Source: CAVRZY01 sp963725415 (lineage in GTDB: Bacteria > Acidobacteriota > Terriglobia > Bryobacterales > Bryobacteraceae). Taken from it: a DNA stretch of 17,598 bases. A program made the translations under genes and the position numbers. Below, piece after piece: positions 6,933 to 15,300 of this stretch. The stretch lies in the NCBI GenBank assembly GCA_963725415.1, contig CAVRZY010000292.1, forward strand, positions 1-17,598. Reading direction: 5' to 3'. The notes beneath the pieces are model-generated. The model was not told where the DNA came from, searched no databases, and saw nothing but the letters and a program-made list of their open reading frames with translations. Numbering within the stretch: the stretch's first letter is position 1; each line of letters begins with the position of its first letter.

Positions 6933-8908
6933 GAAGCGGTGAGAAAATCGGCTGGGCAGGGAAAACACAGACAAGAATGTCTGTGCCACAGGTGGCACGT
7001 GAGAAGTCTCGTTTGGTTGCGGGCTGGGTTTTGGCAGCGGCGGTTCTGGGGGGTTGGGGGTGTGGCCGGGCGGAGCTGCGCTCCAATTCCAAAAAGGTCA
7101 TCGTGCTGGGCATCGACGGGATGGACCCAGGCTTCGTGGAGCGGCACTGGCCGGCCCTGCCCCATCTCGACCGGCTGCGCCGCCAAGGCGATTTCAAGCG
7201 CCTGGGCACCACCATCCCGCCGCAAAGCCCGGTGGCCTGGTCCACGTTTATCACGGGGCAGGATCCCGGCGGGCACGGCATCTTCGACTTCGTTCACCGC
7301 GACCCGGCCACGATGAGCCTGATTTCCGCGATGGGCGACACCATCGAATCCAAACGTACCCTGTCGCTGGGACCGTACGCGCTGCCGCTTTCCTCAGGAG
7401 AAGTACGGTCCTTTCGCCGGGGAAAGGCGTTCTGGCAGTTCCTGTCCGAACGAGGGATCCCGGCCACTATTCTGCGAATGCCCACGAACTTTCCCCCCGT
7501 TCCGTGCCGGTGCCAGGAGCTTGCCGGACTGGGCACGCCGGACATGCAGGGCACCTTCGGCACCTTTACGTTTTATACGGACGAGCCTTCGGAGGAGACC
7601 CGTCAGGTCTCGGGCGGCAGAATCGTGCGCGTGAAGGTGAGCGGGAACGACGTGGTTTTGCCGCTGGAAGGTCCCGTGAATTCGCTGCGAAAGGATCGCA
7701 GCCGCACCTCGGTGTCGCTGGTCGTGCATTTGGACCCCGGCGCGCGGGCGGCGCGCTTCGATCTGGACGACAGCCAGTTCATCCTGCGTGAAGGGGAGTG
7801 GTCGGAGTGGATTCGCGTCCGCTTTCCGCTGATCCCGGGCCTCAAGAGCGCGTCCGGAATCGTGCGCGTCTTTGCGAAGAAGCTCTCGGGGAATCTTCAG
7901 ATCTACGTGTCGCCGGTCAACATCGACCCGGTCTCGCCCGAAGTCGCCATCTCCGTTCCGGGCTCCTACAGCCGCGAATTGGCGGGCGCCATCGGGCTGT
8001 TCTATACACAGGGGATCGCGGAGGACACAGCAGCTTTGCGGCAAGGAGTGTTCCAGTTGAAGGACTACTTGACTCAGAGCCGCATGGTCGCCCAGGAACA
8101 ACTGGCGATGCTCCGCTATGGATTGGAACGGTTCGGCGGCGGCCTGTTTTTCCTGCACTTCTACGGCATTGACCAGAACTCGCACATCCTTTGGAGTAAG
8201 CACGAGAACGAACTGCTCGAAACCTATCGGCTTGTGGACGACGCAATCGGCTGGGTGATGGAGCGTGCCGGAGACGCCACGCTGATGGTCATGTCCGATC
8301 ACGGATTCGCCGCCTTTGACCGCGCGGTCCACCTGAATACCTGGCTGATGCGGGAGGGATTTCTCACCCTGGACGATCCGGCCAGCACCGGTCCCGAGGA
8401 ACTGTTCGCACACGTCGATTGGTCGAGAACACAGGCCTATGCGCTGGGCCTCAACGGGCTGTATCTGAACCTGGAGGGCCGCGAGCGCCAGGGCATTGTG
8501 AAGCCGGGGCCGGAGGCCGATCTGTTGCTGCGCGTGATGTCCCGGCGCCTTCGAGAATTCCGGGATCCCCAATCGGGCCGCCAGGCGATTTCCAACGTGT
8601 ATTCGCCTCGGGAACTGTTCCACGGCGAAGCGCTCAGCCTGGCGCCGGACCTGATCATCGGGTACAGCCCGGGCTACCGCTGCTCCTGGCAGAGTGCGCT
8701 GGGCGCGGTGCCCGCTCAAACCATCGAGGACAACAAGGATGCCTGGGTTGGCGATCACTGCGCCGACGCGCACCATTTGCCCGGCGTGCTGATCGTCAAC
8801 CGCCCGGTCCGGCTGGCCGACCCCCAGCTCGCCGATCTGACCGTGACGATACTGAATGAGTTTGGAGTACCGCGACCGGCGGAAATGAGAGGACGCTTGC
8901 TGTTTTAG
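6929..8908 (+). CDS. Exported AlkP-superfamily phosphohydrolase/phosphomutase, paralogue of the preceding gene
   Basis: The protein has about 659 aa from the ATG that overlaps the previous stop (ATGA). ATG 6977 and ATG 6896 are in-frame alternatives. A hydrophobic segment (VAGWVLAAAVLGGWGC) looks like an export signal; the Cys suggests a lipoprotein, but GWGC is a poor lipobox. The core parallels the upstream gene: VIVLGIDGMDPGF (metal Asp63), IPPQSPVAWSTFITGQDPGG (nucleophile loop), YGIDQNSH (D415, H419), MSDHGFAAF (D457/H458) and GDHC (H610). Shared blocks such as RAVHLNTWL, HVDWSRTQAYALGLNGLYLN and the LAPDLIIGYSPGYR motif show a tandem duplication. With one copy facing each side of the membrane, or both on one side, they may act on the same phosphorylated intermediate (inference). 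The region before the signal segment contains a palindromic repeat (6966-6997), which makes the start uncertain. Confidence 0.85.
   Translation: MRSGEKIGWAGKTQTRMSVPQVAREKSRLVAGWVLAAAVLGGWGCGRAELRSNSKKVIVLGIDGMDPGFVERHWPALPHLDRLRRQGDFKRLGTTIPPQSPVAWSTFITGQDPGGHGIFDFVHRDPATMSLISAMGDTIESKRTLSLGPYALPLSSGEVRSFRRGKAFWQFLSERGIPATILRMPTNFPPVPCRCQELAGLGTPDMQGTFGTFTFYTDEPSEETRQVSGGRIVRVKVSGNDVVLPLEGPVNSLRKDRSRTSVSLVVHLDPGARAARFDLDDSQFILREGEWSEWIRVRFPLIPGLKSASGIVRVFAKKLSGNLQIYVSPVNIDPVSPEVAISVPGSYSRELAGAIGLFYTQGIAEDTAALRQGVFQLKDYLTQSRMVAQEQLAMLRYGLERFGGGLFFLHFYGIDQNSHILWSKHENELLETYRLVDDAIGWVMERAGDATLMVMSDHGFAAFDRAVHLNTWLMREGFLTLDDPASTGPEELFAHVDWSRTQAYALGLNGLYLNLEGRERQGIVKPGPEADLLLRVMSRRLREFRDPQSGRQAISNVYSPRELFHGEALSLAPDLIIGYSPGYRCSWQSALGAVPAQTIEDNKDAWVGDHCADAHHLPGVLIVNRPVRLADPQLADLTVTILNEFGVPRPAEMRGRLLF
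6966..6997. repeat. Paired palindromes (REP-like) inside the 5' end of the exported AlkP gene
   Basis: CACAGACA (6966-6973) and TGTCTGTG (6978-6985) form a perfect 8-bp inverted repeat with an AGAA loop. TGCCAC (6984-6989) and GTGGCA (6992-6997) form a second 6-bp hairpin right beside it with a 2-base loop. From memory, ACAGACAAGAATGTCTGT-type palindromes are dispersed intergenic repeats in acidobacteria and planctomycetes. Here the element falls between the overlapping stop of one gene and the signal peptide of the next. Confidence 0.65.
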
Positions 8909-8912
8909 CAGA

Positions 8913-9052
8913 ATTGAATCATTGACGATTGAATCATTGACGATTGAGTGACTGATGATTGAGTCATTGACGATTGGTTCATTGACGATTGGATTGCGTC
9001 ATTCGAGCGCGCCTCCGGCAATCGTCAATGAGAAAATCGTCAATCGTCAATT
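8913..9052. repeat. 15-bp tandem repeat array followed by inverted copies
   Basis: Five direct 15-base units (8913-8987) follow the consensus ATTGAATCATTGACG, with a partial sixth unit to about 9002. Units 1 and 2 are identical; unit 3 is the most diverged (ATTGAGTGACTGATG). From 9019 to 9052 the reverse complement recurs (CAATCGTCAATGA, then AATCGTCAATCGTCAATT), so the transcript could fold into a long hairpin or several alternative ones. There are no spacers, so it is not a CRISPR array. It fills the 178-base gap between the second COG3379-type gene and the small DNA-binding-like gene. I see no clear promoter in the remainder. Confidence 0.9.
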
Positions 9053-9086
9053 GTTGTCTCTGTGGTGAGGACTCGGAGTGCAGATT

Positions 9087-9275
9087 ATGGCGAAATCGAT
9101 CAAGGTGGGTAAGGAGCTTTGGGCGAGGATCGAGCGGGCCGCGAAAGCAGGCGGCTACAGCTCTCCGCAGGAGTTTGCCGAGCATGTGCTAGACAAGTAC
9201 GTGCCCAAGTCTGACGACACGGATTCCAAGGAAGAGATCCTGAAAAAGCTCAAAGGCCTGGGCTACACGGTATGA
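9087..9275 (+). CDS. Small ribbon-helix-helix-like protein
   Basis: The protein has 62 aa. ATG 9087 is preceded by GGAG with an 8-base spacing; an in-frame GTG at 9078 overlaps that site and is less likely. The sequence MAKSIKVGKELWARIERAA has the look of the N-terminal beta strand and first helix of a ribbon-helix-helix (MetJ/Arc) domain. It is followed by GGYSSPQEFAEHVLDKYV, which fits the turn and second helix, and a charged tail (KEEILKKLKGLGY). RHH proteins bind DNA as dimers and often autoregulate, but the fold is assigned only by pattern and no operator was identified; the repeats at 8913-9052 are a candidate. Its stop overlaps the start of the membrane-protein gene (ATGA), so the two are co-translated. 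Confidence 0.6.
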   Translation: MAKSIKVGKELWARIERAAKAGGYSSPQEFAEHVLDKYVPKSDDTDSKEEILKKLKGLGYTV

Positions 9276-10018
9276 CTTCAGCGCTGTGGACGCTCGCGCC
9301 GGCAAGTGTGCTGGTGGGCGCCCTGGCGATGTGGACGCTTCGATGCGTTACCGATCGGGAGGCTCTCCGCCGGGCGACCAACCGCATTCAGGCGCATCTT
9401 CTGGAGTTCTGGCTGTTCGTGGACGAGCCGTCGCTGGTCTGGAAGTCATGGAAGGGTCTGCTTGCCGCGAACGCCCGGTTCGTGCGCCTGCTGCTGGTTC
9501 CCCTGGTTATCCTCTCGATCCCCATGGCGCCGCTGTTTTTCTGTCTGGATGCGTTCTATGGAAGCGCGCCTCTGCGGGTGGGTGAGCCGGCCCTCGTCAC
9601 CGTCGCGATCAACCAGCCTTTGGAGCGGCTCTCCCCGCCTCCGGTCTTGAAGGCTCCCGCCGGGATGGTGGTCGAGAGCCCGCCGGTGCGTGTGTTCAGC
9701 CAGCGCCAGATGAGTTGGCGCATCCGGCCCCAGCGCCCGCTCTCGGGGGAGTTGCAGTGGGTGCTGGCCGGAAGGGAGGTTCAGAAGAGCGTCGAAGCCG
9801 GCCAGGGCCGCCGCTACCTCTCGCGGAAGCGTACCCGCTCCCTGCTGGAACTGGTTCGTTACCCCACCGAGGCGCCGCTGGAGGCGGGGCTGGTGGACTG
9901 GATCGAAGTATCGTACCCTTCCGCGACCGTGCCGTTTCTCGGCCTGGAAGCCCACTGGTCCATCTGGTTCATCGCATTTTCTCTGCTGGGCGCGGTCGTG
10001 TCGCCGAGGCGGGCGTAG
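9272..10018 (+). CDS. Membrane protein of unknown function, about three TM segments
   Basis: The protein has 248 aa, starting at the ATG that overlaps the previous stop (ATGA). Hydrophobic segments lie at about 4-23 (LWTLAPASVLVGALAMWTLR), 70-92 (VRLLLVPLVILSIPMAPLFF) and 228-244 near the C-terminus (IWFIAFSLLGAVV). Between the first two is a basic amphipathic stretch (DREALRRATNRIQAHLLEFW). The 135-residue soluble part from about 93 to 227 has beta-rich character and several Arg/Lys residues. The layout vaguely recalls EMC3/DUF106- or YidC-type insertases (a basic cytoplasmic loop after TM1), but I cannot support that assignment. Context suggests it works with the AlkP cluster, as it is coupled to the RHH-like gene and sits directly before the AlkP-TPR lipoprotein gene. 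Confidence 0.65.
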   Translation: MTSALWTLAPASVLVGALAMWTLRCVTDREALRRATNRIQAHLLEFWLFVDEPSLVWKSWKGLLAANARFVRLLLVPLVILSIPMAPLFFCLDAFYGSAPLRVGEPALVTVAINQPLERLSPPPVLKAPAGMVVESPPVRVFSQRQMSWRIRPQRPLSGELQWVLAGREVQKSVEAGQGRRYLSRKRTRSLLELVRYPTEAPLEAGLVDWIEVSYPSATVPFLGLEAHWSIWFIAFSLLGAVVSPRRA

Positions 10019-10069
10019 GATGGGCGCGCGACATGAAAGTGGCGACGTTGGAGTCAACCGAGTGTCTGT

Positions 10070-10163
10070 CGTGGCGCAAGCACTCTTGCTTCGAGCGCCG
10101 AGAGTCGTCTCGGCGCATGTGTCGAGACGAGTCTCGACACGGCAGCCTGAAGGCCGCGCCACG
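10070..10163. repeat. Compound palindromic element (several hairpins within an outer stem)
   Basis: An outer inverted repeat CGTGGCGC (10070-10077) / GCGCCACG (10156-10163) encloses several hairpins. These are AAGCA/TGCTT (10078-10091), GCGCCGAGA/TCTCGGCGC (10095-10116, perfect 9 bp, loop GTCG), GTGTCGAGA/TCTCGACAC (10119-10140, perfect 9 bp, loop CGAG), and an imperfect GCAGCC/GGCCGC (10142-10157) that competes with the outer stem. The whole would fold as a cloverleaf-like multi-branch structure. It ends 6 bases before the -35 of the next promoter and lacks a T-run, so a terminator role is unclear. The same GTGGCGC/GCGCCAC boundary recurs at 16141-16255. Confidence 0.75.
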
Positions 10164-10169
10164 TCTGCG

Positions 10170-10198
10170 TTGAACCGGCGAGCAAAACGGTGTATACC
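10170..10198 (+). promoter_or_regulatory. Sigma-70-type promoter of the AlkP-TPR lipoprotein gene (copy 1)
   Basis: TTGAAC (10170-10175) and TATACC (10193-10198) are separated by exactly 17 bases. The same arrangement, with TTGAAT and TATAGG and a similar spacer (GGTG before the -10), lies before the paralogous gene at 16367-16395, so the conservation supports function. Predicted transcription start is near 10205. This rules out in-frame start codons lying within the -10 region. Confidence 0.75.
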
Positions 10199-10234
10199 TG
10201 GTCTGTTCGGGGTCGCGAGATGGAAGTGCTGCTT

Positions 10235-12253
10235 GTGAAATGCCGTTGCGCCATGCCGGACACACTGATCGGCTGGCTGTGTGTGGCGGGGCTGCTGGTG
10301 CTGGGATCCTGTCAGTCGTCCAGCCAGAAGAGCGTCCCGGTAAGCGAAGGCGTTGCACCCCCGCGCCGGCTGAACTTGGTTCTGGTGACGATCGATACAC
10401 TGCGTCCGGACCGGCTGGGATGCTACGGCTACTCGAAGATCGAGACTCCGAACCTGGACAAGCTGGCACAAAGGGGCGTGTTGTTTGAAAACGCCGTCTG
10501 CCAGGCGCCGCTCACCGCCCCCTCGCACGCCAGCATGATGACAGGCCTCAACCCGACGGCGCACAAGGTGCGAAATACCGGCGGCTTCGTGTTGGCGGGT
10601 TTTGAGACGCTGGCGACGCTGCTCGAACGGCGGGGGTTTGATACCGCTGCGTTCGTCGGCTCCTCGGTGCTCAAGAAGCGCTTTGGGTTGGGCCAGGGCT
10701 TCGCCGTCTACGACGACGAGATGCCGGCCTCGGACGCGACCGGGGGCGGGGAAGCGGAACGGCGCGCTGGCGAGGTGGTGGACCGCGCGGTGCGGTGGCT
10801 TTCGGGTCAGGCAGGAAAGCCGTTCTTCCTGTGGGTGCACGTCTGGGACCCCCATTTGCCGTACGATCCGCCGCCGCCCTTTAGCGAGAAATACAAGGGC
10901 CGTCTGTACGACGGCGAAGTGGCGTACACCGATCGGGAACTCGGCCGCTTGTTCGAAGCGGTGGCGAGGAAGTCGCCGGATACCCTGACCGCGGTGCTGT
11001 CCGACCACGGCGAGGCGTTTTCCGAACACGGCGAATACTCGCACGGAGTCTTCATCTACGACACCACGCTGCGCATCGCCTTCCTCATGGCCGGGCCGGG
11101 TGTGCCGGCGGGGCTGCGGGTGAAGCCGCAGGCGCGTACCATCGACCTGCTCCCCACGGTGCTGGAGCTGATGGGGCTTCCGGCGCCGCAAGGGGTGCAG
11201 GGGACCAGCCTCGTGCCGGCGTTCCACGGGAAGGGCTTGCCCGCCACGTACTCCTACACGGAAACCCTGTTCCCGAAGCTCAACATGGGCTGGGCCGAGT
11301 TGCGTGGTGTGCGCACCAACCGCTGGAAGTATATCCGCGCGCCCAAGCCCGAACTCTATGACCTGGCGCAGGACTCCGGCGAAACTACCAACGTGATCGC
11401 CGCCCATCCGGCCGAAGTGCGGGAATTGGAGGCGCAGTTGAACGCGGCCGGCGGGGCGAACGAGAAGGTGCGCACGGTGGCTTCGGACCCGAAAACCATG
11501 CGGCAGTTGAAGTCGCTGGGCTACCTGGGCGGAGCGTCGCAGCAGGAGTTCGTGTTGACGGGCAAGGGCACCGATCCCAAGGACCGCACCGAAGTGCTGC
11601 GCCTTTTGCACTTTGCGATGCAGACGGACGGCAGCGTGCCGGTGCCCCGGCAGATTTCCATGCTGCGGCAGGCGGTAGCGCTGGACCCCGCCAATGCGTC
11701 GCTCTACTCGCACCTGGGCGATCTATATAGCCGGGCGGGCCGCCCGGACGACGCCTTCAAACTGTACCAGGACGCGGTTAAGAAGGGGATCCGCACGGCG
11801 TGGCTCTATTCGCGCCTTGGTCAGATGTACCTGCGGCGGGGAAACCCACAGGAAGCCATCGCCCACTTCGAGTCGGCCGCGACGATGAATCCCCACGATT
11901 ACGACAGCCTGGAGAACCTGGCGGTGGCCTATAAACAAACCGGGCGGATCGACGACGCCGAAGCCATGCTGAAGCTGATCCTGCAATCGGGCGAGGAATA
12001 CGCGCCGGCGTACAACGAGTTGGGCATGATCTGCTATCAGAAGGGCGACCGCGCGGCCGCGCAGGGGTACTTCGAGAAGGCGGCCCGGCTCGACCCCATG
12101 TATCACCTGAATCTGGCGCGGCTGTACAAGATGGCGGGGGAGAACGCCAAGGCGCGTACGTCGTTTGAGGCGTTTCTGGCGGCCAAGGGCTCGGCGCCCG
12201 AGTTCCAGGCCGTAGTGCCGCAGGTGAGGCAGGAGTTAGAGGCGGTCAAATAA
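10235..12253 (+). CDS. Lipoprotein with AlkP/sulfatase-fold domain and C-terminal TPR repeats
   Basis: The protein has 672 aa. I chose GTG 10235 because it aligns with GTG 16438 of the paralogue and has GGAAG 8 bases upstream; ATG 10220 is the alternative. The signal peptide ends in lipobox LGSC (Cys26), so it is a lipoprotein. The catalytic domain has LVTIDTLRPDRLGCYGY (metal Asp54), APLTAPSHASMMTG (91-104) with Thr94 in place of the sulfatase formylglycine Cys, DPHLPYDPP (205-213), and LSDHGEAFSEHGEYSHG (D257, H258, H270). ELRGVRTNRWKYI (355-367) is typical of the sulfatase-fold C-terminus. From about 480 to 650 there are four to five TPR units, for example ASLYSHLGDLYSRAGRPDDA and TAWLYSRLGQMYLRRGNPQE. 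The Thr nucleophile points to phosphodiester or phosphoethanolamine/phosphoglycerol-type chemistry rather than sulfate hydrolysis (inference). The TPRs may bind a partner protein in the periplasm. Confidence 0.85.
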   Translation: MKCRCAMPDTLIGWLCVAGLLVLGSCQSSSQKSVPVSEGVAPPRRLNLVLVTIDTLRPDRLGCYGYSKIETPNLDKLAQRGVLFENAVCQAPLTAPSHASMMTGLNPTAHKVRNTGGFVLAGFETLATLLERRGFDTAAFVGSSVLKKRFGLGQGFAVYDDEMPASDATGGGEAERRAGEVVDRAVRWLSGQAGKPFFLWVHVWDPHLPYDPPPPFSEKYKGRLYDGEVAYTDRELGRLFEAVARKSPDTLTAVLSDHGEAFSEHGEYSHGVFIYDTTLRIAFLMAGPGVPAGLRVKPQARTIDLLPTVLELMGLPAPQGVQGTSLVPAFHGKGLPATYSYTETLFPKLNMGWAELRGVRTNRWKYIRAPKPELYDLAQDSGETTNVIAAHPAEVRELEAQLNAAGGANEKVRTVASDPKTMRQLKSLGYLGGASQQEFVLTGKGTDPKDRTEVLRLLHFAMQTDGSVPVPRQISMLRQAVALDPANASLYSHLGDLYSRAGRPDDAFKLYQDAVKKGIRTAWLYSRLGQMYLRRGNPQEAIAHFESAATMNPHDYDSLENLAVAYKQTGRIDDAEAMLKLILQSGEEYAPAYNELGMICYQKGDRAAAQGYFEKAARLDPMYHLNLARLYKMAGENAKARTSFEAFLAAKGSAPEFQAVVPQVRQELEAVK

Positions 12254-12256
12254 GAA

Positions 12257-12290
12257 ACCCGGGACCATCGGTCTACCGGCGGTCCCGGGT
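12257..12290 (-). terminator. Hairpin terminator between convergent genes
   Basis: ACCCGGGACC (12257-12266) and GGTCCCGGGT (12281-12290) form a perfect 10-bp stem with a 14-base loop, starting 3 bases after the lipoprotein-gene stop. Read on the minus strand, the stem is followed by TTCTTATTT, which suits termination of the TonB-receptor transcript. In the plus direction there is no T-run, so termination that way is less certain. Confidence 0.75.
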
Positions 12291-12318
12291 GGGTCTAACT
12301 TACCAGTCTGGCAAAACT

Positions 12319-15300
12319 CTACCAGGTCATTCGCATGGACAACTGCAGGACACGCGCGCTGTTCTGGCTGCCGTAATTGCTGGCCACGCCGCTACCTCCT
12401 GCTGAAGCGACGTCGCCCGGGTGGTTGAACGTATTGAAGGTGTCGCACTGCACGCGTAGCTTGGCCCGCTCCGCGATGGAGAACGCCTTGAAGAGCGCGG
12501 TGTCGAAGTTCCAATTGCCGGCGCCCAGGATGGCGGCGCCGTTCCACGGGTGGACCGGCGAGTACATTTGGTCGTTGGCGGTGCCGCTGTAGTTGAAGCG
12601 GACGGGCGCCGACTGATTGGTGACGGGCAGCCAGATGTAGCTGTTGCCGTAGTTGTTGAAGTTCGGGTCGTTGGCCGCGGTGCGGCTGCGGTAGTCGGCC
12701 GGGTAGGGCCACAAGGGCGCAGTGGCGGGCTTGTAGTTGGAGGGGATGCCCATGTAGCCGTTGGGTTTTCCGTTCGCATCGACGCTGTTGATCAGGTAAG
12801 CGGGAATGTACCCGTTCCACATCAGGAAGGCATTCCGGCACACGCCGCTGGTGCAGTCCTGGATCGGAATGTCGCGGCCATAGTAGTGCACCGGTTCTCC
12901 GGTGGGCCAGTTGGTGCCGGCGGGCAGCGTGATCCAGTTGTTCCGCCAGCGTCCCATGCTGGTAAGCTGCCAGCCGCCGACGAAGGCATCCAGAAACTTG
13001 TTGGCATGCCCGAGGAACTTCTTGCCTTTGCCCACGGGGACGTCCACGATCCAGTTCCAGCGGAGTTCATCATGCGGGATGTTGGTATCGCGCTTGTACA
13101 TGTATGTCTTCATGTACCGATGGTGATCCGGAATCTGCTCGGCAGGCAGGAACGAACTTACCGGGGAAACCATCGAGTCGTAGTACCAGCCATGCGAGGC
13201 GGCCTTGGTGGAGTTGAAAAACTGGTACATGACCTGGAAGCCGACGCCCTTGGAGTAGCGGCGCTCCAATTCAGCCTTGATACCGTTAGCCCAGCCCCAG
13301 CCGTCCTTGCGATACTCCTGAAGGTCGGCGTAGGGCATGGTGGAAAGCGGGCGGGTCACGGTGTTGGCGGCATCGCCGGTGGGGTACGTGGTCTTCTGGG
13401 TCACCATCCAGACGTAGCTCGGCATCGGCTGGTTCGTGTCGTCGTAGGAGTCCTGGTAAGTGGACTTATTGCCCACGTACGACGCCCGCAGGACGGTATT
13501 CTGCATGATCTCCTTTTCCAGCGTCAGGTTCCAGTCGTGCACGCGGGAAGTGGGCTGGGCCACTTTGAACCAGGTGTTCCGGAAGGAGTCCGTGCCCGGG
13601 GTGATCCCCATGGGTTTATCGAAGTTCACCGCATTGGCGCTGTTCTTGCCCGCAACGATGGTCGGAGCGTTGATCAGCCCCCAGTTGTTGATGCCGTCCC
13701 CGGCGGGCGACTGGGCGCCGTCGGTGAGCTGGTAGTTCTGGTACTGGCCGAAGAAGGGCGAGTTCATGCGCATGCGGTCGTTCCACCCGTAAATGGGGAT
13801 CAGCATGTAGTTGAGCGCATAACCGCCGCGGAGCACGAAGCTCTTCCTGCCGTCGAAGGCGCGGTAGGCGAACCCGAGATGCGGTCCGATATCGTGCCAG
13901 TTGTCATTGACGAGCTTCTGCGGAAGGCCGGCCTGGTCCCACGTCTCGAACTTCGCGCCGTAGCCGGTGAGAACCTTGACAAAACTCGGCGTGGTGGCGT
14001 TGATCTTGTAGAAGGTATCCAGCGTGTTGCCCAGCACGATTGCATTGTCCTTTTTGGAGAAGGCGGACATGATGTAGTACTTGTCGTTCGGGTAAGGGCT
14101 GAACTGCCAGCGGAGACCCAGGTTCACGGTCAGGCGGTTGGTGGCGCGCCAATTGTCCTGGACGTAGAACGAGTCCTCCTTCTGGCGCATGTAATACTTA
14201 CCCTTGGCGACGCGGACCTCATAGTTGGCATAGCCCAAGTAGGCGGCCGCGGCCACGTGGCCGGTATAGTTCGTCATAACCCGGCTGCCTACGGTGCTGT
14301 TTACCGGATCGTAGAGGCCGGTGGTGACGGCTTGGAACGTCACGGCGCCGGCGGTGCGCTGCTGCTGGGGCATGTAGGTCAACTGGTCGTAGCGCAGGTG
14401 CATACCGTACTGGATCTCATGCTTGCCTTTGATCTTCGTCCCGTTGTCCTCCATGATGAAGTAGTTGAAGAACTGCTGGAACCAGTTGACCGGCTGGAAG
14501 TAGTTGCCTCTGCCGGTGCCCACCCCGATGTTGTTCATCACCGGGTAGCCCGGCTGGTGGTTCGGGTTGGGCAAGCCGAGCTCGTCGGTGTAGTAGCGGC
14601 TGTAATCGCCCGAGAAGGCGGTCTCCACGGTGCGGCTGGCGCTGAACATGAACTCGTTGAAGAAGGTGGGGGAGAAGGTGTGGGTCCAGTCCAGGGACAT
14701 GCTCTCGTTGGGCATCGTGTTGGTCCGTGAGTTCCCGAAGCCGTCCTTGGTGGGAACGCCGGCACTGGCCGGCGCGAAAGTGCTGCGCATGGCTTTGGTG
14801 ATGCGACCGTAGACCAGGTCCTTGTCGCTGAAGCGGTGGTCGAAGCGTGCGCCCCAGGTGTACTCGTTCTGCGCACTCGGGGCCGGGCCGTAATAGTTGT
14901 TGCCCAGATACCCGTTCACGCCGGCGATGTTCGGCTCCGGCAGGACGCTGTAGACGTACTTCATGAATGGGCTGAGGCGCGAGGGGTCGATGTTGTTGAT
15001 CTTGCCGCCGTAGCTGAAGGGCTGGCGCAGGTAGTTCGGCCCCGGGCCGGTGGTCAGCGGGTCGTAGAGGACGGTCATCTTGCCGGCGGTGTCCACCAGG
15101 TCGGAGAAGTCGCCGTTCCTGGTTGTCATGTTCGGCACCCGGTAGTTGCCCTGGGTGCCGCTGCGTTGTTTCAGCCCTTCGTAGTTGAAGAACCAGAAGG
15201 TCTTGTTCTTGCCGTTGTAGAGCTTGGGAATCCACACCGGTCCGCCCACCGAGCCGCCGAACTCGTTGCGGACGAGCTTGGACACCACGCCGGTGAAGTT

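Noticed and set aside
7394..8776. 460-codon minus-strand open frame opposite the exported AlkP gene
   Set aside because: Antisense shadow; the plus strand carries all expected metal-binding motifs.
8913..9052. Possible CRISPR array
   Set aside because: The 15-base units are directly adjacent with no spacers, and inverted copies follow, so it is a minisatellite-like repeat.
10190..10234. Start codon GTG at 10190 for the lipoprotein gene
   Set aside because: It lies inside the promoter, overlapping the -10 box, and so would not be transcribed. The GTG conserved in the paralogue is at 10235.
9446..11713. 755-codon open frame on the minus strand opposite the membrane-protein and lipoprotein genes
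   Set aside because: It is rich in Arg, His, Gln and Pro with no recognisable domain, and it lies antisense to genes with clear motifs. This is the usual shadow frame in high-GC coding sequence.
10235..12253. Annotation as a true arylsulfatase
   Set aside because: The CxPSR formylglycine motif is absent; the loop reads TAPSH, so sulfate-ester hydrolysis by the standard mechanism is not supported.
12550..14730. 726-codon plus-strand open frame inside the TonB-receptor gene
   Set aside because: It is Val/Gly/His-rich low-complexity translation, antisense to a receptor with plug and barrel motifs. No promoter or ribosome-binding site was evident.
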